From Euryarchaeota archaeon UBA126 (lineage in GTDB: Archaea > Thermoplasmatota > Poseidoniia > Poseidoniales > Thalassarchaeaceae): 18,915 bases of DNA. The position numbers were made by a program, and so were the translations under genes. The notes beneath the pieces are model-generated. The model saw only the letters and a list, made by a program, of their open reading frames with translations, did not search any database and had not been told where the DNA came from. Where the stretch lies: assembly GCA_002497025.1 (NCBI GenBank), contig DAMG01000065.1, positions 1 through 18,915 of the forward strand. The letters run 5' to 3'. This document shows positions 1 through 6,858 of the stretch, in pieces (position 1 is the first letter of the stretch; the number at the start of each line of letters is the position of its first letter).

Positions 1-840
1 CCCAATGGTCCGGTGACAGAAAATGTTGCTAATACGATATCCGAAGCCGGATTTTCAATTATTGGAGATAGAATTGAAGGTGATACCTATGGTTTACACG
101 CGGTACAACGTCTAACCAGCCTAGAAAAAGGTCAAGCCAATATATCAGCCTTGGAAGATGCTGAGCAAGACAGTCTAGTCAGTATTTACTGGATTGCAAG
201 GTGGTATGATGTCAATATCAGAGAGGATAAAGGTGCTATTTCTTTACTGAGGTCTCAGGATGTATGGTTCACCACTTGGGGGGAGTGGCACGGTCACAAA
301 GAATCTGGAGAATCTTTTGAAAACATATTAATCAATGATTCAAAAATGAAAACATACCGTATTTCTACATCCGAACAAACTTCATGGGAGGTTCCAGGGA
401 CTGCATTCTTTGAATGGTCAGAAGCACCTCTTAATATCCAATTCGATGGGCAGGATGCCCCGATTATCCCTAGTGATCAAAAACACTTGTTGACAGGAGT
501 TCGTCCCGTTGAAGGAGGCGCGTTTGTTACTGTGCCTCCTGATGTTTCCGTGGATTTCGTTTTCGAATCAGAAAATGTTTCTGTAACTCATACTCCACAG
601 TCAACCTTCAATGGATTACATCATTCTGTGAGTGTGGTTGGCCACCACGTCACAAACTTGCATGATTGGACTTCAGATTTCCATAATTCCCCACTAAGAT
701 TTACTTGGTTAATTGAACGTCCTGCGTCGCTCGAGGTGGATTGGAGGTTACCTGTTTTTGCTGTAGCCGTATTAATCGCGACTCCAATTGCTATCAAATG
801 GGTGGTAGCTCGCGATCAAGAAGATAACGAACAATGGTAG
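1..840 (+). CDS. C-terminally membrane-anchored surface protein, 5' partial
   Basis: The reading frame is open back to base 1, so the gene most likely begins upstream; a GTG at 13 is only an internal candidate start. About 280 residues are visible. Most of the chain is polar and beta-rich without cysteines. Near the end a single hydrophobic helix (LPVFAVAVLIATPIAIKWVV) is followed by a short charged tail (ARDQEDNEQW). This predicts a large extracytoplasmic domain held by one C-terminal transmembrane helix, with the tail in the cytoplasm. Several N-X-S/T sequons (for example NIS, NVS) would suit archaeal N-glycosylation. The layout recalls haloarchaeal DUF5803-type surface proteins, but I cannot confirm that. 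Function unknown; a missing N-terminal signal peptide would be expected upstream. It ends 55 bases before hemH. Confidence 0.7.
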   Translation, partial: PNGPVTENVANTISEAGFSIIGDRIEGDTYGLHAVQRLTSLEKGQANISALEDAEQDSLVSIYWIARWYDVNIREDKGAISLLRSQDVWFTTWGEWHGHKESGESFENILINDSKMKTYRISTSEQTSWEVPGTAFFEWSEAPLNIQFDGQDAPIIPSDQKHLLTGVRPVEGGAFVTVPPDVSVDFVFESENVSVTHTPQSTFNGLHHSVSVVGHHVTNLHDWTSDFHNSPLRFTWLIERPASLEVDWRLPVFAVAVLIATPIAIKWVVARDQEDNEQW

Positions 841-895
841 AATTAACCATTACTCAAAACAAAACATTACAACAACATGGGGGTAGTTTGACGAT

Positions 896-1930
896 ATGAA
901 GCGTGGGGTTTTGTTGATGAACATAGGGACTCCAGATGAACCAAATGTGGAATCTGTCAGAACTTATCTACGTGAATTTTTACTTGATCCTGACGTAATT
1001 GACATCCCTACACCACTTAGACACCTTTTGGTCAGAGGAATAATTCTGAAAACTAGACCAAAAAAAATAGCACCCAGATATCAGAGTATATGGATGGAAG
1101 AAGGATCACCACTCCGTGTTTTAACTCAAAAGATGACAGACGCTGTGGAACAAAACATGGATGATACAGTTTGTGAAGTAGGAATGAGGTATGGAAACCC
1201 AAGTATTCGTTACGGATTAGAGCGATTAAAGAAATCAGGAGTTAAGGAGGTGTTGCTAGCTCCTTTATTCCCTCATCATGCACAAGCTACCACAGAATCT
1301 TCACTTAAGTTTGCATACAAGCAAATGAAAGAAATAAATTGGAATCCACTGACGAAAGAACTGGGTCATTTCCCAAATAATCCTAATTTTATTGACCCAT
1401 TGGTGGAATCAATAAGACCTTATTTACAAGAGGATTCTCATCTTTTATTTTCATATCATGGTCTACCCATATCCCATGTAAAAAGATCAGATAAATCAGG
1501 TAAACACTGTCAGAAAGTTGAAAATTGTTGTGGACTTTCTCTAGATGCTAACTCAATGTGTTATGCTCATCATTGCTCACTTACCACTGAAGCGGTTACC
1601 AAAAAATTAGGACTATCAAAGGTTGATTGGTCCATGAGTTATCAAAGCAGACTAGGACCAGCTAAATGGCTAAAACCATCTACAACAGAAACAGTACAAA
1701 ATCTGGCTAGAAACGGAATCAAGAAGTTGGTTATTGTATCCCCCGCATTCTTAGCAGATGGATTGGAGACTCTTGAAGAACTGGACATAGAAATAAGAGA
1801 GGAATTTCTTTCAGAAGGAGGCGAAGAGTTAGCAGTCGTAAAATGTCTGAACGATGACCCATCATGGATTTCAGGACTTAGTAACCTGATTGATGAAGCA
1901 TTCTCCAGTCAATCGCTGCCTACAATGTAG
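896..1930 (+). CDS. hemH: Ferrochelatase with internal cysteine cluster
   Basis: Inserts Fe2+ into protoporphyrin IX, the last step of the protoporphyrin route to heme b. Its 344 residues match a standard ferrochelatase. The N-terminus (VLLMNIGTPDEP) is typical. SYHGLP at 186-191 carries the catalytic-type His188, SYQSRLGPAKWLKP follows at about 248-261, and LETLEEL at 290-296 supplies the conserved acidic residues. Between the His motif and SYQSR lie five cysteines (205, 211, 212, 222, 227). Such an internal cysteine insert is known from a class of bacterial [2Fe-2S] ferrochelatases; that this one binds a cluster is inference. Most archaea make heme through siroheme, so this gene suggests transfer from bacteria. 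ATG start; a G-rich run at 879-883 is a poorly spaced ribosome site. The 3' end overlaps the convergent DUF454 gene by 11 bases. Confidence 0.95.
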   Translation: MKRGVLLMNIGTPDEPNVESVRTYLREFLLDPDVIDIPTPLRHLLVRGIILKTRPKKIAPRYQSIWMEEGSPLRVLTQKMTDAVEQNMDDTVCEVGMRYGNPSIRYGLERLKKSGVKEVLLAPLFPHHAQATTESSLKFAYKQMKEINWNPLTKELGHFPNNPNFIDPLVESIRPYLQEDSHLLFSYHGLPISHVKRSDKSGKHCQKVENCCGLSLDANSMCYAHHCSLTTEAVTKKLGLSKVDWSMSYQSRLGPAKWLKPSTTETVQNLARNGIKKLVIVSPAFLADGLETLEELDIEIREEFLSEGGEELAVVKCLNDDPSWISGLSNLIDEAFSSQSLPTM

Positions 1931-2333
1931 GGATTTTAACGATATACAACGTACCAATCAAGGCTAATACGAATGTTGTAATTCGTGATATTTGAGGGGC
2001 AGAATCGGGAATTCCAATTAGTATTGCAAATAATACAAAAATCCACATTGTAGTCAATATTATGGGTTTTGTTTTTCTTGGTATCCCTCCGGTTTCACGA
2101 TAATTCTTCACATGCTTACCAAATATTTTGTTGTTAATCACCCAGTCGTAGAATTTCTGACTCGATTTAGCAAAACAAGCGGCGGCTAGAATCATGAAAG
2201 GAGTAGTCGGGAGTCCAGGTACAGGGATACCTATTAGTCCTAAAGCAGTGAAAAATAGTCCTAAACTAAACCACATTATCCTGCCAAGACTGGAGCGATT
2301 AGTATCCACCTTGTGGACATCGTTCGATACCAT
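1920..2333 (-). CDS. DUF454 (YbaN-like) small integral membrane protein
   Basis: A 137-residue membrane protein of the DUF454/YbaN family. The recognisable core is a hydrophobic helix at about 22-38, the motif GLPTTPF at 40-46, ACFAKSS at 52-58, and the W/F-G-x-Y-R-E-x-GGIPRK block ending near 87. Two further hydrophobic segments lie at about 91-108 and 117-133. The biochemical role of the family is not established. Length is normal. The gene faces hemH and overlaps its last 11 bases, so the two 3' ends share sequence. The ATG is preceded on the minus strand by AGGTTA, a modest ribosome-binding candidate, and an A/T-rich element (near 2365-2372) could be its TATA box. Confidence 0.85.
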   Translation of the reverse strand: MVSNDVHKVDTNRSSLGRIMWFSLGLFFTALGLIGIPVPGLPTTPFMILAAACFAKSSQKFYDWVINNKIFGKHVKNYRETGGIPRKTKPIILTTMWIFVLFAILIGIPDSAPQISRITTFVLALIGTLYIVKIPTL

Positions 2334-2401
2334 AAAAATAACCTGTATTTCATCACACTTAGTATATTGTTCGCGTAAAAATAACGTTGTAATAATTCCA
2401 A

Positions 2402-3463
2402 CTAGTCAAACGATATTTCAGGGCCGTCTATTCGTACGTTATTGAGTTTCATAGCGCGTATTATTTGGGAAATTGTATGGTTTCCCAATGCTTCTGGTGC
2501 GTGGACACCTACAGGTAACATATCTGGATTTTCCAACCATGCATCTACACAACATGCAGTCACCATTCCGGTTGCTCGGGCCATAGAATGACCATCGTCG
2601 CCCCCATGATCCTCAACTTCCCATTCCATGACTTCACCGGTTCTTGACTGAGTTCTAACCTTCATCCAAGTAAATTCAGGAATTTTATGATCATAATTCC
2701 ACTCCCAAATTAATTCCTCTTCATTCAATTCTCCAGATTCCCTTTCGTCTATAAATTTCTGGATATGACCCGGCCATCGTACGGTGAATTCAGACATCTC
2801 AAATGCAGGAATAGATTTCAGCACGGAACGTAAACCATCTGTAAGAAAAGCCTCCATTTCACCATGTTCCCCGGTATCTATCATATGACGTTGGGTTAAC
2901 GCTGGAAGAATCACTTCTTCTCCTTCTCGAATCACCCTCGCCGGCCTAGTGTATTCTGCAATTACATCTATGGGGGAAAATGGTGCCATATACTTCCATT
3001 CACCATATGGTCCGATTGGGTTTCCACCTACCCAAACTTCAGCTTTTTCCAAAGGTCCAATTTTCCTATCCGCGACGGCTAGCAACATATTCGATAAACC
3101 GGGTGCTATACCAACATCCCAAAGGATTCTTGCACCGTAATCCTGAGCCTTTTGATTATCTCTATCGGGTGTATGTTTACTGAAACTTAAATCCACCACG
3201 CGATACCTACTTTCAGCGAGATCTGTCGTTGCCATATGCCCAATATCGCCCGGTAACATATTCACAACCATGTCAACCTGAGCATTATTGCTCATTGACA
3301 TCAAATTATCCAATACATCTCCTTGATGCACCGTAATTCCATCAATCCCCATGACTCGATGCGGTTGAAGGTCATAGGCGTGAACTTCGTGTCCAAGTGT
3401 TGCTAGACGCTTTGCAACCCATGCACCGACCAATCCAGTCCCTAGACAATGTACAACCGCCAT
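2402..3463 (-). CDS. Saccharopine dehydrogenase-like NAD(P)-dependent oxidoreductase
   Basis: A 353-residue member of the saccharopine dehydrogenase / carboxynorspermidine synthase / lysine-6-dehydrogenase superfamily. The N-terminal Rossmann fold shows GTGLVG at 8-13 and an Asp at the end of strand 2 (Asp31), which favours NAD(H) over NADP(H). VVNMLPG and the following VVDLSF segment match the family pattern for the substrate cleft, as does DVGIAPGLSN around 116-125. The C-terminal half contains the conserved SMARATG stretch near 295-301. Members act on amino acids or imines, but substrate cannot be assigned from sequence alone: lysine or polyamine metabolism are both possible. The gene is divergent from trpS across an 81-base spacer and no pathway neighbours are present. 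ATG start preceded by GGGGTAA. Confidence 0.85.
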   Translation of the reverse strand: MAVVHCLGTGLVGAWVAKRLATLGHEVHAYDLQPHRVMGIDGITVHQGDVLDNLMSMSNNAQVDMVVNMLPGDIGHMATTDLAESRYRVVDLSFSKHTPDRDNQKAQDYGARILWDVGIAPGLSNMLLAVADRKIGPLEKAEVWVGGNPIGPYGEWKYMAPFSPIDVIAEYTRPARVIREGEEVILPALTQRHMIDTGEHGEMEAFLTDGLRSVLKSIPAFEMSEFTVRWPGHIQKFIDERESGELNEEELIWEWNYDHKIPEFTWMKVRTQSRTGEVMEWEVEDHGGDDGHSMARATGMVTACCVDAWLENPDMLPVGVHAPEALGNHTISQIIRAMKLNNVRIDGPEISFD

Positions 3464-3516
3464 AATTACCCCAAGCCGGTTTAGTTCTTGATTAGTTGCA
3501 GTCGAGCATTTGTCGC

Positions 3517-3524
3517 ATTATATG
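3517..3524 (+). promoter_or_regulatory. Putative TATA box of leaderless trpS
   Basis: An ATTATATG element lies about 25 bases before the GTG start of trpS. This is the usual archaeal distance from TATA box to transcription start, so the mRNA would begin at or next to the start codon and be leaderless. The purine run GAGGAG directly abuts the GTG and is too close to act as a Shine-Dalgarno site. Seen in sequence; function inferred. Confidence 0.4.
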
Positions 3525-3544
3525 GGCGATTAGTTGATTGAGGA

Positions 3545-4945
3545 GTGTATTCACGAGAGGTCGTGGAAGACGCCGCTCGCATCGATCCTTGGTCTTCAGA
3601 GCAATCTACAGATTATGCTCGAATACGGGACCAATTCGGCCTAGAAAGCATCGATATTTCACGAATTCCTAATCCAAGTATGTTGCATCGTAGAGGAATT
3701 ATCTTTGCACACAGGGACCTCGACGTAGTTACCGGATGTATGGAGCGTTCGGATCCATTTGGTGTATTGACTGGCCTAATGCCTAGCGGCAGGATGCATC
3801 TCGGCCATTCCATGGTTATCGAGCAAGTAAGGTGGTTTCAGGAACAAGGTGCTGATATCACTGTGACAGTAGCAGACCTTGAGGCCTTAGCAACTAGAGG
3901 GACTAGCCTAGAAGAGGGTAGGCAAATCGCTCTCAAGGAATATGTCCACAACTACGCTGCACTCGGCCTTAATCCAAAAACTACCAATGTGTATTTTCAA
4001 AGTGGTCGTCCCGAAGTTCAGAGGCTTGCATTTACCTTGGGGCGTAGAACAAACCTTTCAGAATTTGAAGCAATTTATGGATTCAAAGGTGATACGAATT
4101 TAGCACATGTCCAAGCTCCATTGGTTCAGGCTGGAGATATAATTCACCCGCAATTGGAAGAATTCGGAGGTCTGCGCCCCATTGTCGTACCTGTTGGCGT
4201 GGACCAAGACCCTCATTTGCGACTTACTAGAGGCATTGCAGGCAAAACTCATTGGTTTAACGTAAAAGCAAGAAAAGCAGGGGGCTTGACGATTTCTCTA
4301 TCGGTGCAGAATAGTAACTCAGAAGCATTTGGAGTGTCTGCAAATGGCAAAGTAGATCGCCAAGTCAGGGAATCGATTTTTGAAAGACTCAAGTCATCAT
4401 TAGCTCCAATGGGTTACTCCGATTTAATATCAAATCCTAAACATGGAACCTTAGACATTCCAGGCGCAAATACCTCAGATATCGCTCAAGTCCGGATGTG
4501 TTTACTTCGCCTAGAACGTGAAATGGGTGGAATGGGCCTTATGCCTCCAAGTTCTACTTATCACAGGTTTGCAATAGGGCTGACTGGAGAAAAGATGTCA
4601 TCCTCGAAGCCTCAAACTACAATTTTCATGGACGATACTCATGAAGAAATGAGCAAGAAGGTAAAGCGGGCATTTAGTGGTGGTCAACCAACAGTTGAGG
4701 AACACCGAAGGCTCGGTGGTGATTGTTCTAAGGATGTTGCATTCCAATATTTACAATTCTTCTTTGAAGAGGACGACTATGAATTAACAAGGATTGCCAG
4801 AGATTACGAATCTGGCAAATTATTGGCTGGAGAAATGAAACAAATTTGTATCGATAGAGCAAGCGAATGGCTTTCTGATTTAGCCGATAAGAGAGATATG
4901 TGGGAAGGTCGTCTTGATGAATTCCTCGCCTCAGATGCCTTATGA
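3545..4945 (+). CDS. trpS: Tryptophan--tRNA ligase (archaeal type)
   Basis: Charges tRNA-Trp. The 466-residue class I synthetase has the N-terminal archaeal/eukaryotic-type segment (IDPW at 13-16, HRRGIIFAHRDLD at 48-60), the HIGH motif as HLGH (85-88), the PVGVDQDPHLRLTR block (216-229) and KMSSS (350-354). About 115 residues separate the DQDPH block from KMSSS, much more than in the short Pyrococcus-type enzyme. Some haloarchaeal relatives have a similar insertion ending in a STYHRF-x-GLTG segment, also seen here (337-348). The start is GTG: an in-frame stop lies only two codons upstream and the conserved IDPW region begins 13 residues in. A TATA-like element 25 bases before the GTG suggests leaderless translation. 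The gene converges on zpr1 with three bases between them. Confidence 0.96.
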   Translation: MYSREVVEDAARIDPWSSEQSTDYARIRDQFGLESIDISRIPNPSMLHRRGIIFAHRDLDVVTGCMERSDPFGVLTGLMPSGRMHLGHSMVIEQVRWFQEQGADITVTVADLEALATRGTSLEEGRQIALKEYVHNYAALGLNPKTTNVYFQSGRPEVQRLAFTLGRRTNLSEFEAIYGFKGDTNLAHVQAPLVQAGDIIHPQLEEFGGLRPIVVPVGVDQDPHLRLTRGIAGKTHWFNVKARKAGGLTISLSVQNSNSEAFGVSANGKVDRQVRESIFERLKSSLAPMGYSDLISNPKHGTLDIPGANTSDIAQVRMCLLRLEREMGGMGLMPPSSTYHRFAIGLTGEKMSSSKPQTTIFMDDTHEEMSKKVKRAFSGGQPTVEEHRRLGGDCSKDVAFQYLQFFFEEDDYELTRIARDYESGKLLAGEMKQICIDRASEWLSDLADKRDMWEGRLDEFLASDAL

Positions 4946-4948
4946 TGT

Positions 4949-5554
4949 TCAAGTAGCAAGATCCTCTGAATCAAAAATTGGTATTTGAGGCCCTATTGCT
5001 AGAGTTGCAATTTCTTCTTCGGATAACTCTGTTGACGTGGCCGCTTCGTGTAGGATTTGAGAATGTCCATTTGGGTCAAGTAACAATAGTTCTACAGACT
5101 CTTCACCCTCCTTGATTCTTGTAATGCTATCAATTAACTCTTGACAAGATTCAACTTTTTCCAACCCTTCCTTTCCATCTCGCATTGCACTACGCTGAAT
5201 CATTGCAATAGCATCAGAAAAACGGTTGAGCACTCCTTCTACATTGGAAATATATCCCGTCGCATTGTCACCAGGTTCTACTTCTAATCCCAGTTCAACA
5301 ATTCTTACTGTGCAAGATGAAGACCTAACCACGCGTGTTGTCATTAATTCAGAATTATCGATAATAAGTGACCAGACACTCGGTTTCTTTCCCTCTGATG
5401 GGATGAAATCAGTATTTCTCCATCCACATTGGTTGCATATGATTGTCATTTCAGTATGTTCGCCAAAATATGCTATTTCTGAGGTGTGAACAGACAGAGT
5501 TAGCCCTTGCTCCGAATTACAAATCGGACAAGGGTATTCAAGAGTACTTTCCAA
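4949..5554 (-). CDS. ZPR1 zinc-finger protein, single-unit archaeal form
   Basis: A 201-residue protein with one ZPR1 unit: a zinc ribbon formed by CPIC (9-12) and CNQCGWRN (40-47), followed by the ZPR1 beta domain (SLIIDN..., RVVRSSSCTVRIVELGLEV), the NVEGVLNRF helix, and the LLLLDPNGHSQI strand near 157-168. Eukaryotic ZPR1 has two such units and binds elongation factor eEF1A as a folding chaperone; the archaeal role is not established, though assistance to aEF1A is a reasonable inference. The start is TTG, supported by a strong GAGGTG ribosome site (5560-5565) with five bases of spacing that overlaps the end of sepF. The gene is thus probably translated from the sepF mRNA by coupling. Confidence 0.88.
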   Translation of the reverse strand: MESTLEYPCPICNSEQGLTLSVHTSEIAYFGEHTEMTIICNQCGWRNTDFIPSEGKKPSVWSLIIDNSELMTTRVVRSSSCTVRIVELGLEVEPGDNATGYISNVEGVLNRFSDAIAMIQRSAMRDGKEGLEKVESCQELIDSITRIKEGEESVELLLLDPNGHSQILHEAATSTELSEEEIATLAIGPQIPIFDSEDLAT

Positions 5555-5559
5555 ATCTC

Positions 5560-5565
5560 CACCTC
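5560..5565 (-). promoter_or_regulatory. Shine-Dalgarno site fixing the TTG start of zpr1
   Basis: On the minus strand GAGGTG is followed by five bases and then TTG. It overlaps the sepF stop codon, which suggests translational coupling. The same hexamer stands before the ATG of aCPSF1, supporting it as a genuine ribosome site in this genome. Confidence 0.6.
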
Positions 5566-5971
5566 AATAAGCAGTATTTTGTGTCTCGGATATAGCAAAT
5601 GTTGATGGCAAGAGAAGCAATCTTGAGGTGCCTAATCTAATGACTTCTCCAGATAAGTCGGATTCAACAAAAGATTGAATTCTATCTACCGCTATCCTTA
5701 ATTCGGTTTCCACAGTAATCAAACGGGACATTTCTAAAATTACAATATCGCCGTCAGATACCCAATCTAGTAATTTAGGAATTCCAGTTATGTCGTCTAA
5801 AATAGCTCTGTGAACGATAACATCTCCCATTCCTCTCGCTACTGGTGCATCAGCGTAAAGCTCACCCAAATCATGGTAATCCTGACCTGGATCCATGGAT
5901 AAATTTCCTGATTTAGAAGGTAAACTAGGCATCTCAATCCACTTAGGTTCGGACCTAGTAGGCTTCGCCAT
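5564..5971 (-). CDS. sepF: SepF-like cell division protein
   Basis: SepF anchors FtsZ filaments to the membrane in many archaea. This 135-residue protein aligns well by eye with haloarchaeal SepF: a short KWIEM segment (compare YVELD), then a core starting DVIVHRAILDD, the hallmark DGDIVILEMS (about 73-82), an amphipathic helix (TELRIAVDRIQSFVESDL), and the GEVIRLGTSRLLLLPSTFAIS strand pair that ends the SepF fold. The N-terminal 45 residues are polar and I see no clear membrane-binding amphipathic helix, which SepF usually has at its start. The upstream frame is open for some distance but contains no ATG, GTG or TTG, so the ATG at 5971 stands. Nine bases separate its end from the zpr1 start codon. 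FtsZ is not in the window. Confidence 0.78.
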   Translation of the reverse strand: MAKPTRSEPKWIEMPSLPSKSGNLSMDPGQDYHDLGELYADAPVARGMGDVIVHRAILDDITGIPKLLDWVSDGDIVILEMSRLITVETELRIAVDRIQSFVESDLSGEVIRLGTSRLLLLPSTFAISETQNTAY

Positions 5972-6018
5972 AACTCCATCCGGTGTAATTTGCTCTTTGA
6001 GGCATACGGTTAGTTTTA

Positions 6019-6030
6019 GTAAAAAATATC
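6019..6030 (-). promoter_or_regulatory. Putative TATA region of the sepF-zpr1 operon
   Basis: On the minus strand GATATTTTTTA lies about 50 bases before the sepF ATG. Transcription would then start roughly 20-25 bases upstream of the ATG. A run of ten G (minus strand) sits immediately upstream, where the BRE element would normally be. Inference from composition and spacing only. Confidence 0.3.
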
Positions 6031-6122
6031 CAATTCCCCCCCCCCGTTCAAATTCACAGATTCATGACTTTCGCTCAATACCCTCCCGTCGGATTGATAA
6101 GGGGCCGGATTTGAGTACCTTC

Positions 6123-6144
6123 CGCAGGGAACTCTCCGTGCGGT
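6123..6144 (+). promoter_or_regulatory. Leader hairpin partly covering the psmB ribosome site
   Basis: CCGCA (6123-6127) pairs with TGCGG (6140-6144), and inside it GGA (6129-6131) pairs with TCC (6136-6138) around a four-base loop, with one G-G mismatch. The final GG of the stem belongs to GGTGAT (6143-6148), the apparent Shine-Dalgarno site ahead of the psmB ATG. Folding would partly hide it. Regulatory role is inference. Confidence 0.35.
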
Positions 6145-6152
6145 GATTTCAG

Positions 6153-6782
6153 ATGAACGCAGAAGCAGACGCCGTCAAGACCGGAACCAGCACTGTTGGC
6201 ATTACATTCGATGGTGGTGTAGTAGTAGGTGCAGATCACAGAGCAACAATGGGGCACTTTATTGCAAACAAGAGTGTAAAGAAGTTGTTCAAGATTTCAA
6301 ACAACGTCGCGTTAACTACTGCAGGTCTTGTTGGACATGCTCAATCTCTTTCCCGAACTCTTGCAGCAGAATTGCGACTATACGAACTTAAGCGAAATAC
6401 TCCAATGACTGTTCGTGGTGCAGCCACTCTGACTGCAAACATTCTAGTCGGTAGACCTCACTATGTTCAACTATTGATTGTTGGAACTGATGAAGATGGA
6501 CCGAGTGTATATTCAATAGACTCTGCTGGGGGTTCTATACCAGACGTTTACTGCGCTACTGGTTCGGGAAGCCCATTCATGTATGGTGTCCTAGAAGATC
6601 AATACAAAGATGGAATGAATGAGAATCAAGCCCTAAAGGTCGCCGCAAAGGCGCTCTTAGCCTCCGCTCAAAGGGATGCTGCAAGCGGCAATGGAATGGA
6701 CCTAGCGGTAATTACAAAAGACAAGGGTTACCAACAACTAACTGAAAAAGAGGTCTCAGACCTACTTTCAAAATTGAGATAA
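6153..6782 (+). CDS. psmB: Proteasome beta subunit
   Basis: Catalytic beta subunit of the archaeal 20S proteasome (Ntn hydrolase). The 209-residue precursor has an 11-residue propeptide ending in KTG, followed by TSTVGI. Cleavage after Gly11 exposes Thr12 as the nucleophile (mature Thr1). Counting from it, mature Asp17 (in GADHR) and Lys33 (in KSVKK) fall exactly where the active site requires. SGNGMDLAV near the C-terminal side supplies the conserved Ser/Asp/Ser group. The alpha subunit and ATPase are not in the window. The start is ATG with GGTGAT four to five bases upstream. An ATTGATAA at 6093-6100 could be a TATA box giving an approximately 30-base leader that consists mostly of the hairpin. 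The next gene downstream is aCPSF1. Confidence 0.97.
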   Translation: MNAEADAVKTGTSTVGITFDGGVVVGADHRATMGHFIANKSVKKLFKISNNVALTTAGLVGHAQSLSRTLAAELRLYELKRNTPMTVRGAATLTANILVGRPHYVQLLIVGTDEDGPSVYSIDSAGGSIPDVYCATGSGSPFMYGVLEDQYKDGMNENQALKVAAKALLASAQRDAASGNGMDLAVITKDKGYQQLTEKEVSDLLSKLR

Positions 6783-6784
6783 AT

Positions 6785-6837
6785 CTCCACGGCATTTAGC
6801 CTTACAACCTCATTCGAGGTTTTGGTAGAGGGTGGAG
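6785..6837 (+). ncRNA. Nested stem structure between psmB and aCPSF1 (candidate leader or terminator)
   Basis: Immediately after the psmB stop codon, CTCCAC (6785-6790) is complementary to GTGGAG (6832-6837). Nested between them, AACCTC (6806-6811) and GAGGTT (6816-6821) form a perfect six-pair hairpin with a four-base loop, followed by three more T. The inner part resembles a weak intrinsic terminator; the whole could be a leader fold ending ten bases before the aCPSF1 ribosome site. Complementarity is seen directly; folding and function are inference. Confidence 0.35.
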
Positions 6838-6846
6838 TTCGCCTAT

Positions 6847-6852
6847 GAGGTG
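6847..6852 (+). promoter_or_regulatory. Shine-Dalgarno site fixing the aCPSF1 start
   Basis: GAGGTG ends six bases before the ATG at 6859. This favours that ATG over the in-frame GTG at 6832, which has no suitably placed ribosome site and would lie inside a predicted stem. Confidence 0.6.
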
Positions 6853-6858
6853 TGTATA

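Noticed and set aside
3541..3546. GAGGAG-like purine run as a ribosome site for trpS
   Set aside because: It touches the GTG with no spacing, so it cannot act as a Shine-Dalgarno site for that start; leaderless initiation is more likely.
6036..6045. Phase-variable coding tract
   Set aside because: The C10 run lies outside any supported coding region, and the open frame that crosses it upstream of sepF has no start codon.
6832..6858. Upstream GTG start for aCPSF1
   Set aside because: It adds nine residues with no match to the usual N-terminus, lacks a spaced ribosome site and lies in a predicted stem; the ATG at 6859 has a good GAGGTG.
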